From: Hydrogenophaga sp. IBVHS1
GTDB taxonomy: Bacteria > Pseudomonadota > Gammaproteobacteria > Burkholderiales > Burkholderiaceae_C
Length of the DNA: 64,000 nucleotides
Assembly: GCF_002127265.1 (NCBI RefSeq)
Contig: NZ_NFUU01000001.1
Location: 558,001 to 622,000, forward strand
Direction: 5' to 3'
A model generated the notes under the pieces. That model was not told where the DNA came from. It searched no databases and saw only the letters and a program-made list of their open reading frames with translations. Positions 1 to 9,405 of this stretch are shown piece after piece. The translations under genes were made by a program, and so were the position numbers. How positions within the stretch are numbered: the stretch's first letter is position 1; every line of letters starts with the position of its first letter.

Positions 1-312
1 GAGCAGGTTGGCCACGCCGTAGCGTTCCACGATGCCGTAGACGATGACGATGAAGGCGCCGGCCGGCCCACCAATCTGCATGGAGGTGCCGCCCAGGGCA
101 GAGATGAGGAAGCCCGCGATGATGGCGGTCCACAGACCGGCCTCGGGCTTGAGTCCACTGGCAATGGCAAAAGCCATGGCGAGGGGCAGCGCCACGATGC
201 CCACCGTGGCGCCAGCGCCGACGTCGCGCACCAGCTTGTCCCGGTTGTAGCCCTTCATATCCTGCAGCAGGCGCGGCCGGAAGGGTGCAAGGGGAGGCAA
301 TCCTTGGAACAT
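1..312 (-). CDS. SulP-family anion permease, N-terminal part (cut by window edge)
   Basis: The reverse strand from an ATG at 312 reads into the window edge without a stop, giving about 104 residues. The translation carries the conserved start of SulP transporters: a short cytoplasmic lead, then a stretch reading VGIVALPLAMAFAIASG and, further on, SALGGTSMQIGGPAGAF, which matches the first transmembrane segments of the sulfate/bicarbonate permease family. The protein should sit in the inner membrane and carry inorganic anions. The substrate cannot be told from this fragment, and the rest of the membrane domain and any STAS domain lie outside the window. It diverges from the lipoprotein gene at 411. 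Confidence 0.85.
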   Translation of the reverse strand, partial: MFQGLPPLAPFRPRLLQDMKGYNRDKLVRDVGAGATVGIVALPLAMAFAIASGLKPEAGLWTAIIAGFLISALGGTSMQIGGPAGAFIVIVYGIVERYGVANLL

Positions 313-410
313 GGGGCATGTTACCTTTCGCAACCGTTCATGAGGCTGACAGATCGGCGGCTGGCACCAGCGCGACTAAACTGAATTTTTCTGCTTTGAA
401 GAGGATCCGC

Positions 411-920
411 ATGCAAGCTGCCTGGAAGCGATGGAGTTGGCCCGTGCTGCTCATGGCCTGTGCATGGCTCATCAGCGGCTGCGATCCCCAGAACATCAGC
501 GAGCTGGAAGAGGGCGTGTCCACCGAGGCAGACGTCCGCGAGCGATTCGGCGCGCCGGAGGCGGTCTGGGAAGCGGAGGACGGCGGCCAGATCTACGAAT
601 ACAACCGCCAGCCTGCCGGCCACCGCAACTACATGATCACCATCGGGCCCGATGGGCGGATGGCTGCCCTGCGGCAGGTGCTCACGCCACAGAACTTCAA
701 GCAGGTGGTGCCCGGCATGCCGATGGAGGCGGTGCGCCGCATGCTGGGCAAGCCGATGAAGGTCACCACCTACGACCTCAAGCGCGAAACCCACTACGAC
801 TGGCGATACCTCGACGGCCCCAATCCTGGCGACTCGAAAATCTTCACAGTGGTCTTCGACCGCGACCTGCGGGTGGTGTCCACCGGGTCGATGCGCGATC
901 CCGAAATCGATCCGAAGTAG
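411..920 (+). CDS. BamE/SmpA-like outer-membrane lipoprotein
   Basis: The protein has 169 residues. A hydrophobic signal sequence ends in a lipobox, LISGC, with the acylated cysteine near residue 25. The mature part holds two BamE-like (SmpA/OmlA) units, each with a short helix followed by strands: VSTEADVRERFGAPEAVWE and VVPGMPMEAVRRMLGKP. This duplicated arrangement resembles small lipoproteins related to BamE, not the single-domain BamE of the BAM complex. The start at 411 was preferred over an upstream in-frame ATG at 285 because it places the basic residues right before the hydrophobic segment. It probably sits on the periplasmic face of the outer membrane. Its exact role is not known from sequence. 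Confidence 0.8.
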   Translation: MQAAWKRWSWPVLLMACAWLISGCDPQNISELEEGVSTEADVRERFGAPEAVWEAEDGGQIYEYNRQPAGHRNYMITIGPDGRMAALRQVLTPQNFKQVVPGMPMEAVRRMLGKPMKVTTYDLKRETHYDWRYLDGPNPGDSKIFTVVFDRDLRVVSTGSMRDPEIDPK

Positions 921-932
921 GAAGTGAGCGAC

Positions 933-1673
933 TCAGGCCGCGCGCAGGCGCTGCCAGTCGTCCAGCGCAGGGCGCATCACCAGCAGCAGCAGCATCAGCG
1001 CCAGCGGCACGGTGCTGATGAAACCCAGGTATTTGAAGCCCAGCGCACCCGCGAGACCTCCCACGAAGAAGCAGGCCACCAGCTGGCCATGCACGCGCAG
1101 GCGGTGCCGGTCGGCCTGCACCGGTGCACCGCCCCCCTGCCGGTTCACATACAGCAGCTTGCCGAGCTCGATGCCGAGGTCGGTGATGAGACCGGTCACG
1201 TGGGTGGTGCGGATGACTGCGCGCGAGATCTTGGTGATCACCGCGTTCTGCAATCCCATGATGAAACACAGCAGCACCACGGTGAGCGGCAGGAACACCG
1301 GCGTCATGAAGCCAATGGCCGCGCCGAACAGCCCGAACACGAGCAGAGCGGCTGCTTCCAGGATCAGCGGCAGGCCGTAGGCGCTGCGCAGCTCATGCCG
1401 CATGCCCCAGTTCACCAGCCAGGCCGTGGTCATGGCGCCCAGCAGAAAAGCCAGCACCGCGCCCACACCGGCCAGCGCCAGCGTGAAGCGGCCGAGCACC
1501 AGGTGGTCGGCCACCGACGAGACCATGCCGGTCATGTGCGAGGTGTACTGGCCCACCGCCAGAAAGCCGCCGGCATTGGCGGCGCCCGCCACGAAGGCCA
1601 GCACCGAGCCGAGCTTGAGGTCGGTCTGCGGCGTGCGCTGCAGACTGGTGAAACCGCGGATCGGCTTGAACAA
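933..1673 (-). CDS. DUF1275 (YoaK) family membrane protein
   Basis: This 246-residue, strongly hydrophobic protein has about six predicted membrane segments. Near residue 30 it has the family signature FVAGAANAGGFLAVGQYTSH followed by MTGMVSSVADHL, typical of DUF1275/YoaK proteins. The biochemical function of the family is unknown. Some members are called transporters without proof. The gene ends 12 bases after the convergent lipoprotein gene, and its start lies 8 bases downstream of the metG stop on the same strand, so it may be co-transcribed with metG. I see no feature that suggests a substrate. Confidence 0.85.
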   Translation of the reverse strand: MFKPIRGFTSLQRTPQTDLKLGSVLAFVAGAANAGGFLAVGQYTSHMTGMVSSVADHLVLGRFTLALAGVGAVLAFLLGAMTTAWLVNWGMRHELRSAYGLPLILEAAALLVFGLFGAAIGFMTPVFLPLTVVLLCFIMGLQNAVITKISRAVIRTTHVTGLITDLGIELGKLLYVNRQGGGAPVQADRHRLRVHGQLVACFFVGGLAGALGFKYLGFISTVPLALMLLLLVMRPALDDWQRLRAA

Positions 1674-1681
1674 GGGGCCGC

Positions 1682-3739
1682 TCAGCGCACCCGCATGCCA
1701 GGCGTGGCGCCTGGCCAGGGGTTAAGGATGTGAATGCCCGGCTCGGCCTTTTCGTCGGCGTGGCTGGCGGCGAGCACCATGCCTTCGCTCACGCCGAACT
1801 TCATCTTGCGCGGCGCCAGGTTGGCCACCATCACGGTGAACTTGCCCACCAGGTCTTCGGGCGCATAGGCGCTGGCGATGCCGCTGAACACGTTGCGCAT
1901 GCGGCCTTCGCCCACGTCGAGCGTGAGGCGCAGCAGCTTGGTCGAGCCTTCCACCGGCTCGCAATTCACGATCTGTGCGATGCGCAGGTCGATCCTTGAG
2001 AAATCGTCGATGGTGATGGTGTCGGCGATGGGCTCACCGCCGGGCACCGTGGCCGCCACGGCGGGCGCCGGTGGTGGTTCAAACAGCGCTTCAAGTTGCT
2101 TCACGTCCACGCGCTGCATGAGGTGCTGGTAGGTATTGATTGCGTGGCCCTTGCCGAGCAGGCGTGCGGTGTCGGCAAACCCCAGCGGGGGCGATTGCAG
2201 GAACGCCTCCACCTGTGCCGCGAGCGCGGGCAGCACCGGCTTGAGGTACAGCGTGAGCAGGCGAAAGGCCTCGATGCAGGTGGTGCACACATCGTGCAGC
2301 CGGGTGTCCATGCCCGCCTGCTTGGCGAGTTCCCAGGGCTTGTTCTGGTCCACGTAAGCATTCACGCGGTCGGCCAGCAGCATGATCTCGCGCAGCGCCT
2401 TGCCGTATTCCCGCTCGGCGTACAGCTCCGCCACGGACGGCGCGGCGCTTTGCAGGTGATCGATCAGGGCATCGCCATCGGCGGACACTTCGCCCAGCTT
2501 GCCCTCGAAACGTTTGGCAATGAACCCCGCCGCGCGCGAGGCGATGTTGATGTACTTGCCGATCAGGTCGCTGTTGACCCGGGCCATGAAATCGTCGGGC
2601 GTGAAATCCACGTCTTCATTGCGGGCGCTGAGCTTGGCGGCCAGGTAGTAACGCAGCCACTCGGGGTTCATGCCCAGACTGAGGTACTTCAGGGGATCGA
2701 GGCCGGTGCCCCGGCTCTTGCTCATCTTTTCGCCGTTGTTGATAGTGAGGAAACCGTGCACGAACACCGCGGTGGGCACCTTGCGGCCGCTGAACTTCAG
2801 CATCGCCGGCCAGAACAGCGTGTGGAAGGTGATGATGTCCTTGCCGATGAAGTGGAACTGCTCGGTGGTCGGATCGGCCATGAAGGCTTCAAAGTCGCGA
2901 CCGGTCTTGTCGAACAGGTTCTTCAGCGACGCCAGGTAGCCGATGGGGGCGTCCAGCCACACATAGAAGTACTTGCCCGGTGCATCTGGAATCTCGATGC
3001 CGAAGTAAGGCGCGTCGCGGCTGATGTCCCAGTCGCCCAGCTTGGTCTTGCCCGATTCATCAGGCTCGATCCACTCGCTGATCTTGTTCAGCACCTCGGG
3101 CTGTACCGCGCCGCTTTGCGTCCACTGGTCGAGAAATTCGAGGCAGCGCGGGTCGGAGAGCTTGAAGAAAAAGTGTTCCGAGTTCCGCAGCTCCGGCTTC
3201 GCGCCAGAGAGCGCGGAGTACGGCTTGATCAGGTCGGTCGGGCTGTAGACCTTGCCGCAGACCTCGCAGTTGTCACCGTACTGGTCCTTGGCATGGCAGT
3301 TGGGGCACTCGCCCTTGATGAACCGGTCAGGCAGGAACATGTTCTTCTCGGGGTCGAAGAACTGCTCGATCGTGCGCGTTTCGATCAGGCCATTGGCCTT
3401 GAGCGCGCGGTACACGTCTTGCGCCAGCGCGTGGTTTTCCGGCGCGTCGGTGCTGTGCCAGTTGTCGAAACCGATGTGAAAGCCATCCAGATAGGGCTTG
3501 CGGCCGGCAGCGATGTCCGCCACGAACTGCTGCGGCGTCTTGCCGGCCTTGTCGGCGGCGATCATGATCGGCGCGCCGTGCGCGTCGTCGGCGCAGACAA
3601 AGCTCACCTCGTGCCCCTGCATGCGCTGGAACCGCACCCAGATGTCGGCCTGGATGTATTCCATGATGTGGCCGATGTGGAAGTGGCCGTTGGCGTAGGG
3701 CAGGGCGGTGGTGACGAACAGGCGTCGCGGCTGGCTCAT
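1682..3739 (-). CDS. metG: Methionyl-tRNA synthetase
   Basis: The product has 685 residues and charges initiator and elongator tRNA-Met with methionine. The class I signatures are present: the HIGH motif as HIGHIMEY near residue 21, and KMSKS followed by RGTG near residue 340. A four-cysteine zinc knuckle ([17 protein letters not shown]) lies near residue 145. The C-terminal 110 residues form the EMAP/Trbp111-like tRNA-binding and dimerisation domain ([13 protein letters not shown], then [10 protein letters not shown]). Length and domain order match the long E. coli-type enzyme. It diverges from apbC, sharing a 152-base intergenic region in which I could not assign promoters securely. Confidence 0.97.
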   Translation of the reverse strand: MSQPRRLFVTTALPYANGHFHIGHIMEYIQADIWVRFQRMQGHEVSFVCADDAHGAPIMIAADKAGKTPQQFVADIAAGRKPYLDGFHIGFDNWHSTDAPENHALAQDVYRALKANGLIETRTIEQFFDPEKNMFLPDRFIKGECPNCHAKDQYGDNCEVCGKVYSPTDLIKPYSALSGAKPELRNSEHFFFKLSDPRCLEFLDQWTQSGAVQPEVLNKISEWIEPDESGKTKLGDWDISRDAPYFGIEIPDAPGKYFYVWLDAPIGYLASLKNLFDKTGRDFEAFMADPTTEQFHFIGKDIITFHTLFWPAMLKFSGRKVPTAVFVHGFLTINNGEKMSKSRGTGLDPLKYLSLGMNPEWLRYYLAAKLSARNEDVDFTPDDFMARVNSDLIGKYINIASRAAGFIAKRFEGKLGEVSADGDALIDHLQSAAPSVAELYAEREYGKALREIMLLADRVNAYVDQNKPWELAKQAGMDTRLHDVCTTCIEAFRLLTLYLKPVLPALAAQVEAFLQSPPLGFADTARLLGKGHAINTYQHLMQRVDVKQLEALFEPPPAPAVAATVPGGEPIADTITIDDFSRIDLRIAQIVNCEPVEGSTKLLRLTLDVGEGRMRNVFSGIASAYAPEDLVGKFTVMVANLAPRKMKFGVSEGMVLAASHADEKAEPGIHILNPWPGATPGMRVR

Positions 3740-3891
3740 GGGAAGGGGCTTTCTGTCGGGGAACCGGCCATTTTACGGGCCGATGCCATCATTGGTGACT
3801 GTGTGCCTGGCCCCCGCAGAAGTGGGACGTTAGACTCTTCCCCGCTCGCCCGATAACGTGCATTCCCTTTCCCCTCTGGAGACATTTCCCC

Positions 3892-4983
3892 ATGGCCGTT
3901 GATTCCCAGGCGCTGTTGACCGCGCTGCAAGCCGTGACCGACCCGAACACCGGCCAGGACTTCGTGTCCACCAGGGCGCTGAAGAATCTGCAGGTTGGCG
4001 ACGGCGACGTGGCCTTCGATCTGGAGATGGGCTACCCGGCGAAGAGCCAGATTCCGGCGCTGCGCCGTGCGCTCATTGCCGCAGCCAAGTCGGTGCCCGG
4101 CGTGGACAACGTGTCGGTCAACGTCACGACAAAGATCACCGCCCACGCCGTGCAGCGTGGCGTGCAGCTCATGCCCAACGTGAAAAACATCATCGCCGTG
4201 GCCTCAGGCAAGGGCGGCGTGGGCAAGAGCACCACCGCCGTCAACCTGGCACTGGCGCTGGCGGCCGAGGGTGCCAAGGTCGGTATTCTGGACGCCGACA
4301 TCTACGGCCCCAGCCAGCCCATGATGATGGGCGTGGAAGGCCGACCCGAGAGCGAGGACGGCAAGACCATGGAGCCGCTGGAGAACTACGGTGTGCAGGT
4401 CATCTCCATCGGGTTTTTAATCGACCGCGACGAAGCCATGATCTGGCGCGGCCCCATGGCCACCCAGGCGCTGGAGCAGCTGCTGCGCCAGACCAACTGG
4501 AAAGACCTCGACTACCTCATCGTCGACATGCCCCCCGGCACGGGCGACATCCAGCTCACGCTTTCTCAGCGCGTGCCGCTCACCGGCGCGGTGATCGTCA
4601 CCACGCCCCAGGACATTGCCCTGCTCGACGCCCGCAAAGGCATCAAGATGTTCGAGAAGGTTGGGGTGCCGATTCTGGGCATCGTGGAGAACATGGCCGT
4701 GCACGTGTGCCCGGAATGCGGCCACGTGGAACACATCTTCGGTATGGATGGCGGCAAGAACATGGCCGCCGAATACGGCATGGATTACCTGGGCGCACTG
4801 CCGCTGAACATGAGCATCCGCGTGCAGGCCGACAGCGGCATGCCCACCGTGGTGGCCGATCCTGAAGGTGAGATCGCGGGGCTTTACAAGACGGTGGCGC
4901 GGCAGGTGGCGATCAAGATCGCGGCCAAGGCGAAGGATTTTTCGTCGAAGTTTCCTTCGATCAAGGTGTCGAAGGACACCTGA
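3892..4983 (+). CDS. apbC: Iron-sulfur cluster carrier ATPase (Mrp/ApbC/NBP35 family)
   Basis: The 363-residue protein combines an N-terminal MIP18/DUF59 domain (about residues 5-80) with a P-loop ATPase domain. The deviant Walker A reads SGKGGVGKST near residue 105, the Walker B region is LIVDMPPGTGD, and the CxxC pair that bridges a shared [4Fe-4S] cluster in the dimer is seen as CPECG near residue 265. The family carries Fe-S clusters to apo-proteins in the cytoplasm. That fits a window rich in Fe-S enzymes (BoxA, FdhA, FdhB, the poly-ferredoxin, IspH), but the link is only contextual. A ribosome-binding site (TGGAGA) lies about ten bases before the ATG. It converges on the benzoate-CoA ligase with a 4-base gap. 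Confidence 0.95.
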   Translation: MAVDSQALLTALQAVTDPNTGQDFVSTRALKNLQVGDGDVAFDLEMGYPAKSQIPALRRALIAAAKSVPGVDNVSVNVTTKITAHAVQRGVQLMPNVKNIIAVASGKGGVGKSTTAVNLALALAAEGAKVGILDADIYGPSQPMMMGVEGRPESEDGKTMEPLENYGVQVISIGFLIDRDEAMIWRGPMATQALEQLLRQTNWKDLDYLIVDMPPGTGDIQLTLSQRVPLTGAVIVTTPQDIALLDARKGIKMFEKVGVPILGIVENMAVHVCPECGHVEHIFGMDGGKNMAAEYGMDYLGALPLNMSIRVQADSGMPTVVADPEGEIAGLYKTVARQVAIKIAAKAKDFSSKFPSIKVSKDT

Positions 4984-4987
4984 GTCC

Positions 4988-6547
4988 TCAAGCCGCCCCG
5001 CTTTCCTTTTCCCTCAACCGGAACCGCTGGATCTTCCCGGTCGCCGTTTTGGGCAGTTCAGGCAGGAACTCGATGAAGCGAGGGTATTTGTAGGGCGCCA
5101 GCTTTTCCTTCACGAAGGCCTGCAGCTCGGCTTCCGTGGCTTGCGAACCAGCCTTCAGCACCACGAAGGCCTTGGTCTTGGTCAGGCCGTCGGCGTCCTG
5201 TTTGCCGATCACGGCGGCTTCGAGCACGGCCGGGTGTTGCACCAGGGTGGCCTCCACTTCAAACGGGCTCACATAGATGCCGCTGACTTTCAGCATGTCG
5301 TCGTTGCGACCCGCGTAGGTGCAGTAGCCATCGGCGTCGCGCGTGTACTTGTCGCCAGCCTTGGTCCAGCCGCCCTGAAAGGTGTCGCGGCTTTTGTCAC
5401 GGTTGTTCCAGTACATCAGCGCGGCACTCGGGCCCTTGATGTAGAGGTCGCCGATCTCGCCATCGGGCACCGGACTCCCGTCTTCACCGCGCAGCTCGAT
5501 CTCGTAGCCCGGTACCGGCTTGCCGGTGGTCCCGTAGCGCACGTCGCCGGGCCGGTTGGAGAGGAACACATGCAGCATTTCGGTGGAGCCGATGCCGTCG
5601 ATGATTTCCACGCCGAAGTGGTTCGTCCAGCGCTGGCCGATGTCTTGCGGCAAGGCTTCACCGGCCGACGAACACAGGCGCAATGCCACATCGCTCTTCT
5701 TCGGCAGATCCGGGCTGGCCAGCATGCCGCCATAGCCCGTGGGGGCGCCGTAGAACACCGTGGGTTTCAGATCCACGAAGCGCTTGAAGCAGGCCTGCGG
5801 CGTGGGCCGCTCGGCCATCAGCACCACGCTCGCCCCCACGCTGAGCGGGAAACTGAGCGCGTTGCCGAGGCCGTAGGCGAAGAACAGCTTGGCGGCAGAG
5901 AACACCAGATCGTCCTCGCGCAGGCCGAGCACCGCCTTGCCATAGAGCTCGGCCGTCCAGTACAGGTTGGCCTGTGTATGAACCGTGCCTTTGGGTGCTC
6001 CGGTGGACCCGCTGGAGTAGAGCCAGAAGGCAGGCTCGTCCCCGTGCGTGTCGGCCGCTGGTGCCGGCGCACTCTGCGCCACCAGACTGGCGAAATCGTG
6101 CGCGCCCTGCGGCAGCGCTTCGGTGGCCCGCGAGACGATGAGGTGGCGCACCTCGTTCGGGTTCGCAGCCAGCGCGGTTCGCAGCGTCGGCAGCAGCGCT
6201 GCCGACACCAGCACGGCATGCGCCCGACTGTTGGCCAGCATGTAGGCGTAGTCCTGGGCCGTGAGCAAGGTGTTCACCGCCACCGGCACCACGCCCGCGT
6301 GCAGCGCGCCGAGGAAGGCCACCACCCAGTCGCTGCTGTCGTGCATCAGCAGCAGCACGCGCTCTTCGCGCCGCAGGCCCAGCGCAGACAACGCACCCGA
6401 GAAGCGTTGCACCTGATCGGCGAGCTGCCCGTAGGTGATCGATCCCTGGTCGTCGATCAGCGCTGTTTTCTGCGCGCGGCCGGCATTGAGTTCGAGCAGG
6501 TGGCGTGCGAAGTTGAAGCGTTCGGGTGGTGCGGCGGTGTTGGTCAT
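4988..6547 (-). CDS. bclA: Benzoate-CoA ligase
   Basis: This 519-residue member of the AMP-forming ligase family should activate benzoate to benzoyl-CoA with ATP and CoA, the entry step of the aerobic box pathway. The P-loop-like motif is YSSGSTGAPKG (near residue 175), the A5 motif is DGIGSTEMLHVFLS and the hinge/A8 region is GRNDDMLKVSGIYVSP, a form typical of benzoate and 4-hydroxybenzoate CoA ligases. The catalytic lysine is in PKTATGKIQRF near the C terminus. It lies 19 bases after boxD on the same strand, so the two probably form a boxD-bclA operon facing away from boxR. Related aromatic acids as substrate cannot be excluded. Confidence 0.93.
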   Translation of the reverse strand: MTNTAAPPERFNFARHLLELNAGRAQKTALIDDQGSITYGQLADQVQRFSGALSALGLRREERVLLLMHDSSDWVVAFLGALHAGVVPVAVNTLLTAQDYAYMLANSRAHAVLVSAALLPTLRTALAANPNEVRHLIVSRATEALPQGAHDFASLVAQSAPAPAADTHGDEPAFWLYSSGSTGAPKGTVHTQANLYWTAELYGKAVLGLREDDLVFSAAKLFFAYGLGNALSFPLSVGASVVLMAERPTPQACFKRFVDLKPTVFYGAPTGYGGMLASPDLPKKSDVALRLCSSAGEALPQDIGQRWTNHFGVEIIDGIGSTEMLHVFLSNRPGDVRYGTTGKPVPGYEIELRGEDGSPVPDGEIGDLYIKGPSAALMYWNNRDKSRDTFQGGWTKAGDKYTRDADGYCTYAGRNDDMLKVSGIYVSPFEVEATLVQHPAVLEAAVIGKQDADGLTKTKAFVVLKAGSQATEAELQAFVKEKLAPYKYPRFIEFLPELPKTATGKIQRFRLREKESGAA

Positions 6548-6566
6548 GGTGTGTCTCCTCGGCGGC

Positions 6567-8141
6567 TCAATATTTGAAGGCTACCGCCGAGGCAGCCAGC
6601 GCGTCCAGCGCGGCGCTGCTGGCCTGCACGGCGCTGCGGCGGTGGTAGAAGGCCAGAGCGCGCAGGCCACCCAGCTCTTCGCCGCCGCCTGCGCGTCCCG
6701 GGCCACCGTGCAGCGACATCGGCATCACATTCCCATGCCCGCTCTGGCTGGCTGCCACGTCGGGCGAGATGGCGTGAACGCGCCCATGGGCCGAGCCGAG
6801 TTCGAGCGCGGCGCTGGCGATGAAGGCGGGATCGGCGCTGTAGACGGAACACACCAGCGAGCCCTCGCCACGGCGGATGAGTTCATGGGCCTGTTCGATG
6901 CTGTCGTAGGCCATGAGCGTGGCCACGGGACCAAACACTTCCACCTCGTGCAGCACCTTCGCCTTGGCGGGTTCGCGCGATCCCAGCAAGACCGGCGCCA
7001 CGCAGGCCGCCACGGCCGCGTCCGCATCCACCAGCGCGGCACCACTGCCATCAAACAGCACCTCGGCTTCGGTGCGCAGCCTGGCGATGCCTGCGATCAC
7101 ACTCGCCTTCTGTTCCTGGCTCACCAGCGAACCCATGCGCACGGTTTCATTGCGCGGGTTGCCCACGCTGGTTTTCGTGAGCTTCGCGCCGATGGCCTGG
7201 GCGGCGGCGTCGTACAACGCCCGCGGCACGAACACACGGCGGATTGCCGTGCACTTCTGGCCCGCCTTCACCGTCATCTCGCGCACCACCTCGCTCACCA
7301 GCAAATTGAAGGCTTCGCTGTCGGCTGTGGCGGCCGGGTCGAGCAGCGCGCTGTTGAGGCTGTCGGCTTCGATGTTGCAACGCACGGACCGCTCAGCCAC
7401 GGCGGGGTGGCTGCGGATGACGCGAGCCGTGTCGGCTGAACCGGTGAACGACACCACATCGAAAGGCTGCAACTGATCCATCAGGCCGGCTGACGAGCCG
7501 CACACCACCGAGAGAGCTCCGGGCGGCAGGATGTCGGCGTCGATCACGTCCTTCACCATGCGCTGGGTGAGCCAGGCCGTGGCGGTGGCGGGTTTCACGA
7601 TCACCGGCACGCCAGAGAGCAGGGCGGGCGCGGCCTTTTCCCACAAACCCCAGCTCGGAAAGTTGAAGGCGTTGATGAAAAGCGCCACGCCGTGCGTGGG
7701 CTGCAGGATGTGCTGGGTCTGGAACACCGGGTCCTTGCCCATGCGGATGCGTTCGCCATCCAGCAAGGCACGCGCCTCACCCAAGGCCTCACCCTGTTTC
7801 GCGTAGTAGCCCAGGGTGAAGATGCCGCCGTCGATGTCGACCGCCGAATCTTTCGCGGTGGTGCCCGAATTGGCGGTGGCGATCTCGTAGTAGGCGTCCC
7901 GGTTGGCCTGCAGCACCTTGACGATGGCGGAGAGCATCGCGGCACGCTGGCCGTAGGTGAGGGCGCGAAGGGCTTGCCCGCCTTCTTCGCGGGCGAAGCG
8001 GAATCCGCCACCCAGATCCAGGCCGTTGTTGCCCACACGGACCAGTTCGGTGCCTAGAACGGGGTCGAACAAGGGTGTACCGGCGTCGGTGGCGGTGTGC
8101 CACTGGCCGCCCAGGTGGTTGGCGAGCAGGGTGGTGTTCAT
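6567..8141 (-). CDS. boxD: 3,4-dehydroadipyl-CoA semialdehyde dehydrogenase
   Basis: The 524-residue aldehyde dehydrogenase should oxidise the ring-opened semialdehyde made by BoxC, with NADP+, to 3,4-dehydroadipyl-CoA. The sequence resembles the dehydrogenase half of PaaZ/BoxD proteins: an N-terminal LANHLGGQWH, the NAD-site segment ALFINAFNFPSWGLWEKAAPAL, the active-site region KAGQKCTAIRRVFVP containing the catalytic cysteine, and the family's glutamate in CNIEADSLNSALL. No C-terminal hydratase domain is fused, as expected for BoxD. It is the first gene of a minus-strand pair with bclA and diverges from boxR across 174 bases that contain candidate BoxR operators. Confidence 0.93.
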   Translation of the reverse strand: MNTTLLANHLGGQWHTATDAGTPLFDPVLGTELVRVGNNGLDLGGGFRFAREEGGQALRALTYGQRAAMLSAIVKVLQANRDAYYEIATANSGTTAKDSAVDIDGGIFTLGYYAKQGEALGEARALLDGERIRMGKDPVFQTQHILQPTHGVALFINAFNFPSWGLWEKAAPALLSGVPVIVKPATATAWLTQRMVKDVIDADILPPGALSVVCGSSAGLMDQLQPFDVVSFTGSADTARVIRSHPAVAERSVRCNIEADSLNSALLDPAATADSEAFNLLVSEVVREMTVKAGQKCTAIRRVFVPRALYDAAAQAIGAKLTKTSVGNPRNETVRMGSLVSQEQKASVIAGIARLRTEAEVLFDGSGAALVDADAAVAACVAPVLLGSREPAKAKVLHEVEVFGPVATLMAYDSIEQAHELIRRGEGSLVCSVYSADPAFIASAALELGSAHGRVHAISPDVAASQSGHGNVMPMSLHGGPGRAGGGEELGGLRALAFYHRRSAVQASSAALDALAASAVAFKY

Positions 8142-8204
8142 GGTGTCTCCAGAAGGGGCCCCGGGAAGTCAGGGCTGTTCGCGGTCATCGAATGGCGCTA
8201 TAAA

Positions 8205-8244
8205 TGCACTATCTTGCTTGCCGCGAAGTGTGCATTAAAGTGCA
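8205..8244. promoter_or_regulatory. Candidate BoxR operators in the boxD-boxR divergent region
   Basis: A perfect TGCA-N6-TGCA element (TGCATTAAAGTGCA) lies at 8231-8244, and an imperfect one (TGCACTATCTTGCT) at 8205-8218. BzdR/BoxR-type regulators of benzoate degradation are known to bind TGCA repeats of this kind. The sites lie 64 bases upstream of the boxD start and 72 bases upstream of boxR, so one region could control both directions. Assignment rests on motif match and position only. Confidence 0.65.
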
Positions 8245-8315
8245 TGCTTCCCGGATTGGCAAGGCCTCCAAGGGTTATCCCTCCAGTTTCGACACTTTAG
8301 AAAGCACCGTTCGCC

Positions 8316-9257
8316 ATGGATGCAGCCGACTCCAGCGTGATGGCTTCTGCCAGCCGGCCTGCCGAGCAGGCAGCCGAGGAGCCGCGCCATCCATTTCTGG
8401 TGTCGCTCGGCGAGCGGGTGCGCACGCTGCGCTCTCGCCGGGGCATGACGCGCAAGGCGGTGGCACTGGCCGCCGATGTCTCCGAGCGCCATCTGGCGAA
8501 CCTGGAATACGGGACCGGCAACGCGTCGATCCTGGTGTTGCTGCAGGTGGCCCAGGCACTGCAATGTTCACTTGCTGAGTTGTTGGGTGATGTGAGCACA
8601 AGCTCACCTGAGTGGCTGCTGATCCGCGAGTTGCTTGAAAAGCGCAGCGAATCGGACCTGCGGCGCGCACGCATCGCCATCGGTGGGTTGCTGGGCGGTG
8701 GTGCCATGCCGGGCGGCGACCCGAGTCGCAAGGCGCGCATCGCGCTGATTGGCTTGCGCGGCGCGGGCAAGTCCACGCTGGGCCAGCGCCTGGCCGACGA
8801 CCTCGGTTTTGCCTTCGTCGAACTGAGCCGCGAGATCGAGAAGTTCGCCGGCTGCAGCATCAACGAGATTCACTCCCTCTACGGTACGCCGGCCTACCGC
8901 CGCTACGAGCGTCGCGCGCTGGAGGAGACGATCCAGATCTACCCGGAAGTGGTGATCGCCACACCCGGTGGGCTGGTTTCAGATGCGGCCAATTTCAACC
9001 TGCTGCTGTCGCACTGCACCACGGTGTGGCTGCAGGCCGACCCGGCCGACCACATGGGCCGTGTGGCCGCGCAGGGTGACATGCGCCCCATGGCCGCGAG
9101 CCGCGAAGCCATGGAAGATTTGAAGCGCATTCTGGCCGGGCGTTCGGCCTTCTACTCCAAGGCCGACATGAACTTCAACACCAGCGCCTACCCGCTGGAC
9201 GACGCTTTCATCGCCTTGCGCGAACAGGTGAGAGTCTTGATTGACCTGCCGGCGTAA
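8316..9257 (+). CDS. boxR: BoxR/BzdR-type benzoyl-CoA-responsive regulator (XRE HTH fused to a shikimate-kinase-like domain)
   Basis: The 313-residue protein starts with a short linker, then an XRE-type helix-turn-helix (about residues 28-85; RVRTLRSRRGMTRKAVALAA, then LANLEYGTGNAS). From about residue 140 a shikimate-kinase-like fold follows, with a P-loop GLRGAGKST and the segment GTPAYRRYERRALEE. This fusion is the hallmark of BzdR/BoxR repressors, in which the kinase-like domain binds benzoyl-CoA and releases DNA. It sits between the two arms of the box cluster and should repress both. A perfect TGCA-N6-TGCA site begins three bases after its stop codon, directly in front of the boxC promoter. 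Confidence 0.93.
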   Translation: MDAADSSVMASASRPAEQAAEEPRHPFLVSLGERVRTLRSRRGMTRKAVALAADVSERHLANLEYGTGNASILVLLQVAQALQCSLAELLGDVSTSSPEWLLIRELLEKRSESDLRRARIAIGGLLGGGAMPGGDPSRKARIALIGLRGAGKSTLGQRLADDLGFAFVELSREIEKFAGCSINEIHSLYGTPAYRRYERRALEETIQIYPEVVIATPGGLVSDAANFNLLLSHCTTVWLQADPADHMGRVAAQGDMRPMAASREAMEDLKRILAGRSAFYSKADMNFNTSAYPLDDAFIALREQVRVLIDLPA

Positions 9258-9259
9258 CA

Positions 9260-9306
9260 TGCATAAAAGTGCATTGACGCTTTTGACTTTGTGAATTATT
9301 ATTCAC
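9260..9306 (+). promoter_or_regulatory. boxC promoter with adjoining BoxR operator
   Basis: A TGCA-N6-TGCA site (TGCATAAAAGTGCA, 9260-9273) abuts a sigma-70 promoter: -35 TTGACG at 9274-9279, a 17-base spacer, and -10 TATTAT at 9297-9302, each one base off consensus. The operator is nearly identical to the one at 8231 (shared TGCATWAAAGTGCAT). A second inverted repeat, GTGAAT-TATT-ATTCAC (9291-9306), overlaps the -10 box. The untranslated leader to the boxC start would be about 95 bases. Confidence 0.7.
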
Positions 9307-9405
9307 ATCAACAGGTTCGAGCCCGCGTGTAGTGGTGGGTTGTCGGGCCTGATCCGCCGCAGCCACCCAAGCTGCCTGAGACCACCGCCCCGGAGACAAA
9401 GACCC

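Noticed and set aside
2096..3856. 586-residue plus-strand frame opposite metG
   Set aside because: Composition (Val, Gly, Arg, His) and complete overlap with metG mark it as an antisense shadow.
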